Shown here: piece by piece, positions 31,961 to 42,399 of the stretch
Layout: each line of letters begins with the position of its first letter
Position numbering within the stretch: the stretch's first letter is position 1
From: Ichthyophis bannanicus
Taxonomy: Eukaryota > Chordata > Amphibia > Gymnophiona > Ichthyophiidae
NCBI GenBank assembly: GCA_033557465.1
Contig: CM066031.1
Coordinates: 1,444,728,163-1,444,792,162, forward strand
DNA: 64,000 nucleotides
Reading direction: 5' to 3'
Made by a program: the position numbers and the translations under genes
The notes under the pieces: model-generated
The model's database searches: none
What the model was told of the DNA's origin: nothing
The model's input: the letters and a program-made list of their open reading frames with translations, nothing else

Positions 31961-32940
31961 CTTCATTATACTGGGGTGGCTGGATGTAAGAAGGCCAAAT
32001 CTGCTAAGTTAGTATAAACACTGGCTGAATCTGGTCCAGAACTGTCACTGTTCCAAAGTATTAAAGATCAACAGGAACTGAAGACCTCTGGATGATGTGC
32101 AATACAAGGACTGGAGATGCCAAAACCACACATGCAGTTCTAAAAGTAAAAATAAGAATTCATCATACTGGCACCAATAATCAAATACCACCAAACAATC
32201 ATCAAAAAACTCAAACACCTGTCCAGCAAACCAGATAAAATCAAATACCCCCAAACAAGTTCAAATACCACCACACGCAATTTAATAAATTCTACACACA
32301 GCGTAGAATCAGCGCAAAGGCAAGGCAAAATAAAATTGCAGTGTAGAATCAACACAAAGGCTAGGTAAAATAAAATTGTAGAGGCTTGAACCAATTTGAA
32401 GGCAACGCAAAGGCAAGTTAGAACAAAATTGGAAAAGCCCGCTAAAATCACCAAATTCTTGACACTTTGTTGTGTCTGCCCGAAAACGTTTAATGAAAGT
32501 GAAGTATAAAGCGACCAACGACCAGCACACGACACAACTAATACGGTAAGTGTATTCAGGTAAAGGCCGGGCGAATGGATATCGCCCGGTATATAACACA
32601 CTTCTAAGGGGGGTTGGGGGGGGGCAGGAATGGGTGATCCTGAGAGGCAGGAGACCAGGTATGACGCCGGGCCTGTTGTGTCTTGTCACGGGGCGCGGGC
32701 GGCGGCTCCCTGGGGTACCCACAAACTATTGGCACGAAAACAACAAGCGCCCCCAAAACACATGCAGGCAAGATTCCCACAGGCAGGGAAAAGAAAAAAA
32801 AGAAAAAAAGGATCAGCAGCGGCGGCAAGCCCTCGGCAGATGACCTGCTGGCATGAGCTCTCTCCTAGCAACGGGGTAAGCTGCTGGAGAGATGGAGCCA
32901 AGTGGGGCTGGCGATCTAGCTCTGACCCCTCCGTGATCTA

Positions 32941-32962
32941 CAGGTAGATCGCGATCTACCTG
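32941..32962. repeat. Subterminal perfect palindrome of hAT3
   Basis: The 22-bp block has two 11-base arms, CAGGTAGATCG and CGATCTACCTG, with no loop, located 13 bp inside the element end. hAT1 has a one-base variant at 13704-13725. It is a candidate transposase-binding site. Confidence 0.8.
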
Positions 32963-33071
32963 TTGGACATGCCTGGTATATAAAATCAACCCTTTTCCTT
33001 CTCAAAGCTGTTGACAGGCAAATATGTAGTGGCCCCCCCCCCCCCATTTTAGGAGGAGAGTTCTATAACAT

Positions 33072-33294
33072 GTGGAGGAGTAGCCTAGTGGTTTGAGCAA
33101 CAGCCTATCACCCAGAAGATCAAGGGTTTGATTCCCACTGGCACTCCTTGTGACATTAGGCAAGTCAATTTACCCTCTATTGTCTCAGAAGAAAAGGCTG
33201 GCAATCTACTTCACATGATATATTGCCAAGAAAACCTAGAGGTAGCTGGGTCACTATGAGTCAACACTGACTCAATGGCATTAAAAAAAAACCC
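33072..33294 (+). mobile_element. tRNA-RTE SINE (SINE-2), complete copy
   Basis: Head: box A-like TAGCCTAGTGG and box B-like GGTTTGATTCC. Tail: CACTATGAGTCAACACTGAC then TCAATGGCATTAAAAA, the same motif as the RTE 3' ends at 25653 and 53804. It is flanked by the 9-bp duplication CTATAACAT (33063-33071 and 33295-33303). Confidence 0.88.
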
Positions 33295-33303
33295 CTATAA
33301 CAT

Positions 33304-33911
33304 GGCTAAGTTGCACTGACTATCAGGGAGGGGGTAAAGGCAAGCAGGGCAGGATGTTGAAGAGGTGGATAGGCAAGAGAGGGGTCCAAAGGGACAGTGA
33401 GGACTGGCAGGCTAGGGAGTGGGAGTAGGAATCAGTAAATGGGGTTAAGGCTTTGGTGGGCATTTTGGGTCAGGATGAGGTGGTGGGGGAGTGGGAAGTA
33501 CTGCCCACCCTATGTGGGGGGTTTGTCAGTATGGCTGGGTGGGAAATGTTCACTCCGGCAGCTAGTGGGATTGAAGGGGTCAGATTACTCCCTGGATCAG
33601 TCAGAGAATGCGTGTGTGTGTGTGGGGGGGGGGGGTAATTATTTATGTATTATGTGATATGCCGCCATTCAAGTTATACATCGTGGCGGTTTACAATTGA
33701 GGAAAATAGCCAAAGGCAATGGTACCTTGTAAATGTGAGGGAAGGATATGAAAGCTGGCATGGGACACCACCATGAACTTCAGGGGCACATCTGCGCATC
33801 AGCACAGTCTGTGTGAGGGTGGGGGTAAAGAGGGTGAAAATGCCACATCGTTCAATGGGACCTCATCAAGGCTACATCACACCAACTAGCCGGTTGGCTG
33901 AGTGCAGCTGT
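33304..33911. other. G-rich spacer with LINE 3'-end scrap
   Basis: 33304-33650 is G-rich, with a (TG) run and G-run at 33611-33636. At about 33655-33705, GATATGCCGCCATTCAAG and GTGGCGGTTTACAATTG form the inverted 3' stem typical of the GCGGTATATAA-tailed elements in this window. Nothing else is recognised. Confidence 0.45.
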
Positions 33912-34163
33912 GGAGTTGGGGAAAAGATGGCTTAAATAACACAAGCAATTGAAATGTTACGTAATGGGGAAGAAATTGATCCAGAAGATATGTTTGTATT
34001 CTGTTCCAAAGTTTAAGTGTTGTAAATTGAAATAAAGAGTTGGGGGAAAAGGAGGTTTAAAGAACACAAGCCATTGAAGTGTTATGTAATGGGGAAGAAT
34101 CGATCCAGAAGATATGTTTGAATACTGTTCCAAATTTAAGTGTTGTAAATAAAGCTGCGGCCA
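33912..34163 (+). repeat. Tandem duplication of about 125 bp
   Basis: The stretch from GAGTTGGGGAAAAGATGG to TTAAGTGTTGTAAATTGAAATAAA is repeated directly, ending TTGTAAATAAAGCTGCGG. Both units carry ACACAAGC, GAAGTGTTATGTAATGGGG-type text and GATCCAGAAGATATGTTTG. Each ends in an AATAAA, so the unit could be an element's 3' end. Confidence 0.7.
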
Positions 34164-34384
34164 TTAAGTTTTGCCATATAATATAAGAGTATCATACAGA
34201 GCATTCATTAGAGGTGGATGGAAGTGAGAGTGCATATGTTATAAATGGAAAAAGCAAAGGAGAGAAAGTATGAAATGGTATCTCCGTGGTATGATACACG
34301 CACTTACTGATTGTCAGAAGAGTTAATCTTAATGGGAGTTTATGACAATAGAAAAATGTTCCATAAAAGGGGATTATAGCAGCT
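34164..34384. other. Short unassigned spacer
   Basis: Nothing recognised. Confidence 0.3.
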
Positions 34385-35150
34385 TTATAATATTGTCCTT
34401 CTTCCTTTATCTGCTGACAGGAGTCTTTCCCATGCTCTTTTTAACCAGTCAAAGAAGCCGAGGAGTGGGGGGAGTGTCCTCCATTTAGCCAAAATAGCTT
34501 GTTGTCTGCTGTGAATTAGTCTCAAAATGAATTCCTCATTAATCTCCCTTGACACTCTAACAGAGACTAGCCCAAAAATAATTAATCTGGGATTCGCAGG
34601 CACAGCCAGTCCTGTTGTATCTTATATGAAACTCCTTATCATTTTTCAGAAAACCTGCATCTTTAGATAAAAAAAATGATTGCACACAAAAGCATTCATT
34701 ACCCTCCACAAAGCTTCCAGCAGAACTCATTCTGTATTAGCCCCATTTCATTAAGAAGGGAAGGGCTATAATAGCCTGAAGATCATGTTAGATTGCTGCT
34801 CACATCATAATATAAGAATGAGATAGTCATGTGCTTAAGAAATGATGCAACTCCAACGCTTCATAATAGTTTAATTCTAACTCTTTATTCCACTTATCAA
34901 CAAAGAATTGAAGGACTCCATAAAATGTCCCCCCTCCCAAAAAAAAATCTTTTAATTTTATTGCCTGCTCCCTTACTGGTCTGACCAGAAAATAGTGGGT
35001 ATTCAATCCAAGACAGTTCCATAGATTTCTCCAGAATGGATCCTGTGATAGAATGCAGTTGAAAATAGACAAGTAGAAGAAACCTCAGAAGTCCAAATTT
35101 ATCTCTTCCTTCCCCCTCACACAGAAATGATCCCTGGATCTTCTTCAATC
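34385..35150 (-). pseudogene. L1/Tx1-like LINE ORF2 C-terminal scrap
   Basis: The frame 34603-34385 reads LRLIHSRQQAILAKWRTLPP followed by LLGFFDWLKRAWERLLSADK. This resembles the very end of L1-type ORF2, where LxxKQAIxxxWK precedes PPxxxxW. The upstream frames (35148-34827) contain LSWIEYPLF, which also fits that region. It is heavily broken and I rely on pattern memory, so the clade is uncertain. Confidence 0.45.
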
Positions 35151-35403
35151 AAAATACAAGACCAGAGGTTCCCAACCATTTTGGTTGTATGAACCCCTTA
35201 TTAGCCTTCAGAAAATTCTGGGATCTCTATTTCATCCCCACCACTTTTCCCCAGTCTCCTCAACTTAGTGCCAAGCCTGTCCCTAGTAGCCCTCTATCTC
35301 CCTTCTCCTTCCTGTCTCCACCAGTCTCTTATTCTCCCTCTATCAGTTTCAGTCTCTTTCTCTTTCCCTCTCCCCAGCCAATTTCATCCAGACTCTTTCT
35401 TCC

Positions 35404-35740
35404 CACCAGAGACATTTAAATACCTCTGTGGCATAAAGCACGGGAAAAGAGCTTCTTTCAACTGAAAGAAAGCTCTGCAATGAGGAGGCATAGGATGAAG
35501 ATGAAAGAGAATAGACTCAGGAGTATTCAGAGGAAATATTTCTTTATGGCAAGAGTGGTAGAAGCATGGAATGGTCTCCCAGTGGTGGTAGTAGAAATGA
35601 GGATAGAATATGAATTGAAGAAAGCTTTGAACAAACACAGAAGATCTCTAGAGGAAAAATAGGGACTATAGAGTTAGTATGGAAGGGCAGACTGGATAGG
35701 CCATATGGTATTTTCTGCCCTCATGCTTTTATGTTTCTAT
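35404..35740 (+). mobile_element. CR1-B 3' fragment
   Basis: ORF2 tail words (TFKYLCGIKHGKRASFN and RIQRKYFFMARVVEAWN across frames) are followed by GGAAGGGCAGACTGGATAGG and TTTTATGTTTCTATG. It is a 5'-truncated old copy. Confidence 0.85.
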
Positions 35741-36095
35741 GAAAGCTAATAAGTCATCTTTTGAACAGTGCCATGCTGAGTCATTTGCAGAAAAAACACC
35801 TTTCAAACTAGTTTGAAGGGAAGGTGCTATTACTAGGTTGGGGACTCCATCTTGCAATGCATGTGACAATGGCAGAAAAGCTACAGAAAAGAGGAAAACA
35901 ATTTCTCAAGCTAAATACACAGTCTTTTCCCCTGATGAAGTAGCAGGAAAGCAGCTCAATGCTTGCCTAAGCAAATCACCATGAAGGAGATAGAATGATG
36001 TTCTGCATTACTGTCCCAAGGTAAGTAGCTGGTAGCAGGTGACACAGTATATTGGGGAAATGATTGACCAAGATAATCAACCTCTGCATATTCAA

Positions 36096-36254
36096 AGCGG
36101 GAAGAGTGGTAGATGTGTGGAGGGTAGAGGTGAGAACAGTATCTGGATTCAAGAAAGCATGGGAGAAACACAGAAGATCTCTAAAGGAAAAAAAGGGACT
36201 ATAGTAGATGATAGGGAAGGGCAGACTTTCTGCCATCATGTTTATGTTTCTAGC
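36096..36254 (+). mobile_element. CR1-B 3' scrap
   Basis: GTGGTAGATGTGTGGAGG through GGATTCAAGAAAGCATGG to GGGAAGGGCAGAC and CATGTTTATGTTTCT. Shorter and more decayed than the copy at 35404. Confidence 0.75.
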
Positions 36255-37432
36255 CAGTTAGCCGACTTGTTAATGGGCTAAACCATGGTCAGAGGGATAT
36301 TCAGTGGGACTAAAGCAGTTAGTGCTGCTGAATTTTTTATCCAAACCTAGTTTAACCCTTTCATACCCGGTGGTTCCATTTGGAACCCATGTAGTTTTCT
36401 TGTAAAAACTGAGTGGGGATTAAAACCAGTAAACATCAGAAGTCATTTTCTTACTTACTATTATCATAACAAAATACTATATTCAGTTTAGAGTCACTAA
36501 CTTACTAGGTGGTGCCACTGGCTGTGCTTTTGTTTTGGTAGCCATCTTGAAATTTTACTGCAAGTGTTCTAGTGTTAAATTTTAATGTTCTGAAAGCTTC
36601 ACCGCATCAGGAAAGTTCTCTCAAGTCAAACAGGCATTCTTTTCCCTTTCTGCCAGTTTTATCACCATTTTTTGTTGAAACAGTTGTTGAATGAGACAGT
36701 TTTGTAGTTGGTTCCATTTAGAACCATTGGTACTTAGTGGTTGTTACATGTTATTGCAGAAATGGTGGTTTGTAATACTTAGGGGTATGTTTACTAAACC
36801 GTCTTAACGTCGCAGCGGTGGTATTATCGCGCGATAAGTGATGTTATCGCACAATAATGTAACATGTCCCCCACCCTGACCCAGAGAGGGCAGTTTGCTA
36901 AGTACATTGTCGCCATGTGAGCCTTGACACACCCCGCCTTCCTAAACAGGTGACCATAGCAAGCACAGTGGATATGCACTATGTTGTGTGCATCATGGTC
37001 CACAAGGGCCAGACATGACTGACAATTACAAATGGACACAGAGACCCCCCCAAAGGTGTCTGCAACAAATACCTGTCACACACCAGCACTGATGGAAACC
37101 TGCAGTACAGCCCACTTCAACCAACCTGGGTACTACAGACCTGGTGCTGGCCACTTCACCTCACCCTCAGGGTGAGCACAGAACACGCACATTGGCATGG
37201 CCTGTGGGTACTCTGTGCCAGTAACACACACTGTCATTCCCCCCTACCAAGCTGACATGCTGTAGAGGTGCAAACCCCATCTGGTGAGCAGATGTAGACT
37301 GCTGTTCTGCATGTGAATTGCATTATGGGTACTGTTGGTTCTATCCTATCCTGGTAGCCACAGCAGACAGTTTTATGGTGACGTGCACTCTTTCTGTAGC
37401 CAGCCATTGGCATAATAACTCCCATAGTGATT

Positions 37433-37677
37433 TTATTTTATTTTTTATTTATTTAGCAAACATTTATATACCGCTGCTTCCAGCGATCAGCAGCGGTCTG
37501 ATTACACAAGGAGAACATAAGGAGGACTGTCAATCAGTACAGTAAATTTGGGTGTGTACAGGTTGATCAGGGGGGTAGGCACATCACACGAGGGGTTTGT
37601 TAAGTATATGAGTGCTAATTACATATATACATATATACATTATACAATAAACGAGCAGGAGTACATAAATATGTTTG
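37433..37677 (-). mobile_element. LINE/SINE 3' end inserted in FB3
   Basis: ATTTTATTTATTTAGCAAAC, TATATACCGCTGCTTCC and AGCAGCGGTCTGATTAC are the inverted poly-adenine-type tail and GCGGTATATA stem seen at 61850 and 57545. It interrupts text that is continuous in FB4 at about 19455. Confidence 0.6.
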
Positions 37678-37680
37678 GAT

Positions 37681-37735
37681 GCAGCACAATGGTTGATGCA
37701 ATGACTTCAGTAGCAGAGGTCATGGGTTTGATTCC
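37681..37735 (+). promoter_or_regulatory. tRNA-like A/B box pair, FB3 left arm
   Basis: GCAGCACAATGG (37681-37692) and GGTTTGATTCC (37725-37735) fit RNA polymerase III boxes A and B and face the element core, as in FB4. Confidence 0.6.
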
Positions 37736-38647
37736 TCTCTGTCCTCCTTTTTTTTATGGCTGGCCTACACAACTACGTTTCATTCGTGTAACAGTCATAT
37801 CTGTGCAGATCTGTGCTGCTGCTACATTATACCCTCATCACTGTTGCCATCCATCCTTCTGTCTGTCTATGTGTGTGTGCCAGCTGTGTGGCGTCCTGCC
37901 CTAATGTGCAGGCTGCTACCCCATGTCCTGCACTGGCACACTTTTCTGCATTGTGGCTCTTCATGCTTGCCTCTCCTGTGTCTGCTCTGCATGGCACTGC
38001 TCTCCTCTGTCCTCCTGTCATTGCACTTATCCTGCCACCTCTACCTCCTCTGGTGGACACGTTTCCCCATCCTCTGCCACACACTGTCATTGTTGCACTG
38101 TACATTACCATCACCCTGTACATCGATACAGCTGCCCCCGATATGTTTGTCCACTTTACCTGCTGCCACATGGGCTGCACGCAGTTTTGGCTGGTTCATG
38201 AGCTCCGTCATCTACTTCCTTCCATCACTTGTTCATTGCCTTTCCTTGGTGCTCTGTGCAGTGTTATGGTTACATCTGTGTTTGAGCTATACATTTCATG
38301 CTTGTGACTTTGGGGCACCTTTGTGCCCCTGGGTACCATCTCCTGTGTCACCTTGGCATCCCTGGGGCATCTTTCGCGGCACCTTAGGTTTGGCCAGCTT
38401 ATGGGGCACCTTATATGCTGCCTTGGAGGGTGCCAACCTTTCCTGCCACCCTCTGGGGCACATTATGACCTGCCTTGGATGACATGGTGCTTTATGATGT
38501 GCCTTATGGTGCGCCCTAAAAGGTGCATTAGGTTGCAGCACTGGGGTAAGGCTTTTTTGGCTAGCAGTGCAAATTGTTGGGATGTATCTGACTGTTACAA
38601 GCAGGAAAAGGGATTGCCTCAGACAGTCTTTTAACTGAGGGCACTGG

Positions 38648-38701
38648 GGGATCAAACTCATGACCACTGAATCAGCAGTCAATGCATTAACCATTGTGAT
38701 A
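38648..38701 (-). promoter_or_regulatory. tRNA-like A/B box pair, FB3 right arm
   Basis: On the minus strand TATCACAATGG (38701-38691) is followed by AGTTTGATCCC (38658-38648). It mirrors the left-arm pair. Confidence 0.6.
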
Positions 38702-39043
38702 CATCTCTGTTGCTGTGTTTGGAGGTCAGCGCGCCTAATTAAGGCTAACGCGCGTTTACGTGCCTGAGCTCCCTCTATCGCGCGATAACGGACTTTATCA
38801 CGTGATAACCCGAAATGCTACCTTAAGACCGAAATGCCCACTACCTTATATGGCATTCGTCACAGTAAGACTGCAACTAACGCCGGTAACATTAAGACGG
38901 CTTAGTAAACATACCCCTTAGTGAAGTTTACCACATAGCAGTTATTAAGATTTAAATTTGAAATTTATATGCTATCTGCTAATTAAGTAGTAATCTAATA
39001 GTAATTCAGTTACATTCTGAAATTTGTTGAATGTTTGATACAT

Positions 39044-39135
39044 CAAAAAGCTGACACTGTTGTCCAAAAACCACATCAGCTGCCTGATTAATTGGGCAGC
39101 TGATGTGGTTTTTGGACAACAGTGTCAGCTTTTTG
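39044..39135. repeat. Perfect 41-bp inverted repeat with 10-nt loop
   Basis: The arm 39044-39084 is matched without a single mismatch by 39095-39135, with loop TGATTAATTG. It lies about 255 bp upstream of the piggyBac transposase start and after the FB3 insertion. A transcript would fold into a long uninterrupted hairpin similar in size to a small-RNA precursor. The perfect match implies a recent origin or ongoing constraint. Confidence 0.97.
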
Positions 39136-39389
39136 GCATTATGGATGAGTATTCCTATTACTTTTGTTGGTATATTGTGATTTAGCACTGAATGTGTGCA
39201 ATATTCACGATTAATTTTGGTTGTGATTTTAAAACACATTTATTAAAAGGGAAGTTATGCTTCAAGAGAGGGTTACCTCCCGTGGCAAAACCTTTCGACA
39301 AAAAGAAAAACATTTCTAGTAGGTTTCGTTACTTTAAGTTATCACTCTATAGGATTATAGGTTTAATTATTAGTTAGGGTGATAGATGA

Positions 39390-41804
39390 ATGTTTGATAC
39401 AGGCAAAATGATGTATTGTGATATGCATCGCAGACAAAATAGAAAAGGAAAAATGGAATCTCAGCTTGTCTTGTTACCAGATGCTGACATTTCTGAACCT
39501 GAGTGTGATGTAGAGGATCCAGAGATGGAAAATAATATGGATGAGTTGAGCGATGATCCACTGAACGAATCAGAAGATGATCTTCCATTATCAACAATTA
39601 GGGATCATGCAAAGCAGAAAGATCCTGATGTTGCGCTGGTGTAGATGATGATGATGATAATGTTCCATTGAACAGATTATTCAAAAATAAATCAAAATCA
39701 AAAGATGCAGTAATGTTTCGATGGAGGAGAATAAAGCCAAAACTCACCTCCGATCCAATCTGGTTGGGAAATTTTCTGATCCACCCGAGGAGGAAGAGCC
39801 TCCAATAAAATACTTTTACAGATTTTTTTCCACTGAACTTATTGAGCACATTGTGATTCAGAACAATTTACTTGCAGTTCAGTGTGTGTCCTCATTTAGA
39901 ACAACAACAGTAGAAATCGAACAATACTGTGGAATGTTATGGAAGATGGGCCTCATTCCAATACCCAGTTATAAATGCTACTGGTCAGAAGAACTCCGTT
40001 TTCCACCTGTTGCAGACGTTATGAGTCAAAATCGTTTTACCGACATCAACAAGTTTTTGCACTTCAACGACAACACCAAGGCCATCACTGACAGAAATGA
40101 CCCTTTGTATGATAGATATTTTAAAGTTCTCCCTCTTCTGGATTTCATTCGAGAGGCTTGCCTAAAGGTTGAACCAGAAGAAAAGCAGAGCATTGATGAG
40201 CAGATGATACCATACAAAGGAAAAAACACCTTGAGGCAATACCTTCCAAAGAAGCCTAAGAAATGGGCCTTCAAAGTATTTGTTAGATGCGGAGTCAGTG
40301 GTGTGACATATGACTTTAATTTCTATGACAGCAAGGCTCTTGTTGTGCAGAAAAGCTGTGGATTTCAACAAGGAGACTTTGTTATGAAATTATGCGAGAC
40401 ATTGCCTAGCACTCAGAATTTCAAACTGTACTTTGATAACTACTTCACTTTCCTGGAGCTTCAGCTGATGCTAAAGGAACAGAGCATCCTGTCTACTGGG
40501 ACAATACGGTGCAACAGGATTAGAGGATGCATTATGAAAACGGAAAAAGAACTAAAGAAAAAAGGTCAAGGATCCAGTGATTTTATGGTTGATGCAAACT
40601 CTGGTTTGTCAGTAGTTCGTTGGTATGATAATTCAGCTGTTCAGCTTTCATCAACACTGAGATCAGTTGATCCAATTTCTATGATCCAGAGCTGGGACAA
40701 GAAACTGCATGCCTATGTTGATGTGCCCTGCCCAGCTGTTGTTCAAGACTACAGTCAGAATATGGGAGGTGTAGATCTCTTTGATATGCTTATGGCTCTA
40801 TATCGCACTGAGCATCGCAGTAAGAAATAGTACCATAGCATATTTTACTGGGGCCTTCATCTTGCATTTGTGAATGGATGGTTGCTTTACAGACGTCACT
40901 GTGAGCAGAAATCTGTACCAAATTCTCGGCATGGAAGGATACTCCTATGAAGAAAGGCTAAAAAGGTTAGGGCTCTTTAACCTGGAAAAGAGACGGCTGA
41001 GGGGAGATATGATAGAAGTCTATAAATTAATGAACGGAGTGGAACGGGTAAACGTAGATTGATTGTTTACGTTATCAGAATATAGAAAGACTAGGGGACA
41101 TGCAATGAAGCTACAGGGTAAACTATTTAAGACTAATAAAAGAAAATATTTTTTCACTCAACGTGTAATCAAACTCTGGAATTTGTTACCTGAGGATGTA
41201 GTAAAGACTGTTAGTGTAGCTGAGTTTAAAAAAGGTTTGGACAAGTTCCTGGAGGAAAGGTCCATAAACCATTATTAAGAAGGGACCCAGGATATCAATG
41301 CTTGACCCAGTACAAGCATTGCGGAACCTGTGTCTTTTGGGGAAACTGCTAGGTACGTATGACCTAGATTGGCCACTGTTGGAAACAGGATACTGGGCTT
41401 GATGGACCTTGATCTGACCCAGTATGGCATATCTTATGTTCTTATGAGTATTCTCACTCCTTCAGTTTGTTGTCAGCATTAGTGAGTCGCTGATCAAAGA
41501 AAACAAGGTGCCATCATCTGTGCAAAGAAAAAGAGGGTGACCATCAAAAGTGCTGGATTCTCCTGAAGTGAATGATCCTGTTGACTCCCCTGCACCGCCA
41601 AAACAGAAATCATCTGTTCAGACTGATCCAAATGCCAGCGTCAGAAATGACAGTGTAGGACACTTTCCAGCTCACTCAGATCCGAAACAACGGTGCAGGG
41701 TTTGCAAAGCTCATGTCAGGATGAAATGCATGAAATACAATGTTTTCCTTTGCATTACAAAGGAAAGAAATTGCTTCCTCAATTATCACACTTCAGCAGT
41801 TTGA
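39390..41804 (+). pseudogene. piggyBac transposase, broken by shifts, a stop and a CR1
   Basis: This is the enzyme for TTAA-targeted cut-and-paste movement. The N-terminus (39390-39641) is acidic: PECDVEDPEMENNMDELSDD. The frame then shifts near 39641 into an Asp run and RWRRIKPKLTSDPIWLG, and shifts again near 39765 into the long block that ends at 40830. The three catalytic aspartates are visible as SIDEQM (40195), LYFDNYFT (40435) and MGGVDLFD (40774). TAG at 40828 follows TEHRSKK where Trp is usual. After a CR1 insertion the C-terminus resumes, ending with a Cys-rich zinc domain (CRVCKAHVRMKC, about 41697-41770). TGA at 41538 is a further lesion. It resembles PGBD2/3-type proteins by my recognition. 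Confidence 0.92.
40930..41446 (+). mobile_element. CR1-C 3' fragment inside piggyBac gene
   Basis: [20 protein letters not shown], then [20 protein letters not shown], a TGA at 41060-41062 where a sister copy has CGA, and [10 protein letters not shown] onward to INHY. The tail ends TTATGTTCTTATG. Flanking ATTCTC words may be a short target duplication. It is one of the best-preserved CR1-C ends here. Confidence 0.9.
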
Positions 41805-42399
41805 ATAAAAACGTTAAGAACTTTCAGTTTTATATATCTTGCCTTACTTTTATTTTTTATATTGAGTTCCGTTAAGTCCCATTAGTGCCAAATGGAACCA
41901 TGATAAAAAAAACTCTTCTAATTATTAACTCCAGTGTAATGCAAGTGAACATTTCTGTTTCCTACTATCCCTAAGCAAAGTTCTGCTTTCTGGAATTTTT
42001 TTACTGAAATAAAAAAATTTGGTAGTGAAAGGGTTAACTGCTTATTGTTGCGGCATTCTAGGGGTGGAGCGGGGGTGGCAACAAAGGTAGCCAGTCAGCG
42101 ACAATATTTGGCTGCTAACCAGCTAGCGTAAACCAAAAAGGCTGTCCTAGTTTTAGTTGGTTTAGCTATCTGACCAGTGGCTGAATATCACCACTGACCA
42201 GTTATCTAGAACACTAACTGGACAACCTGAATATTCAATGGTGGTGGCCAGATGTGGCCCTGGCATTGCATATCTGGGCATTAATTAAATAGAGGCGGTC
42301 AGCTGCTTTAACAGCACTAGCTACTGCTGTTGAATATGCCCCCACCCCCACAATGATGTTTTAAGTGGACGTGGCTTTTAAGTGGACTCAATTTCCAAG

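Larger units (their letters stand above)
31638..32975 (-). mobile_element. hAT3: hAT deletion derivative with intact 5' end
   Basis: Minus-strand copy of the hAT1 family. The 5' terminus (CAGGCATGTCCAAC read on the minus strand) is at 32975. The leader, including the 40-bp tandem doublet, is retained. Inside the transposase, 520 bp equivalent to hAT1 14919-15438 are missing, joined at the shared word AAAGTG (31767-31762). The element breaks off at about 31638, so the 3' end and its target duplication are lost. The transposase remnant starts at ATG 31960. Confidence 0.9.
36782..38917. mobile_element. Foldback element FB3, complete, inside piggyBac
   Basis: Tips are GGGGTATGTTTACTAAACCG on the left and its near-exact inverse on the right, with TTA on both sides (36779-36781 and 38918-38920). 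A 3-bp TWA-type duplication is typical of PIF/Harbinger transposons, so FB3 is probably moved by such an enzyme; this is inferred. Inside are ATCGCGCGAT boxes near both tips, arm text shared with FB4, a LINE/SINE 3'-end insert (about 37433-37677), tRNA-like boxes in both arms, a module of about 450 bp (37760-38270) also present at 24433-24842, and a GGCACCTTA-rich core. Open frames up to 212 codons overlap on both strands and look incidental. Confidence 0.88.
36356..42033 (+). mobile_element. piggyBac transposon with TTAA target sites, 5678 bp including guests
   Basis: TTAA (36352-36355) precedes CCCTTTCATACC, and GGTAGTGAAAGGG precedes TTAA (42034-42037). This gives inverted tips CCCTTTCA(C)TACC and the TTAA duplication that defines piggyBac. 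Near-palindromic GGTTCCATTTGGAACC lies at 36372-36387, a variant at 36710-36725 and an inverted half at 41888-41899, probably subterminal binding sites. A foldback (36782-38917) and a CR1-C piece (40930-41446) landed inside. Without them the element would be about 3.0 kb. Confidence 0.93.
36255..42360. mobile_element. GATATTCA-type short repeat, split by piggyBac
   Basis: 36255-36351 (AGGGATATTCAGTGGGAC) and 42038-42360 (CTGAATATCACCACTG, CTGAATATTCAATGG) look like two ends of one non-autonomous repeat of the kind seen at 11850-12195. Everything between is the later piggyBac insertion and its own guests. Confidence 0.5.

Noticed and set aside
35189..35465. Ser/Pro/Phe-rich frames as secreted protein
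   Set aside because: Pyrimidine-rich low-complexity DNA with two overlapping frames, ending in a CR1 fragment.
37813..38482. 164- and 212-codon frames in FB3
   Set aside because: Cys/Ser/Leu-rich text from repetitive DNA. The homologous module at 24433-24842 does not keep the same frame.
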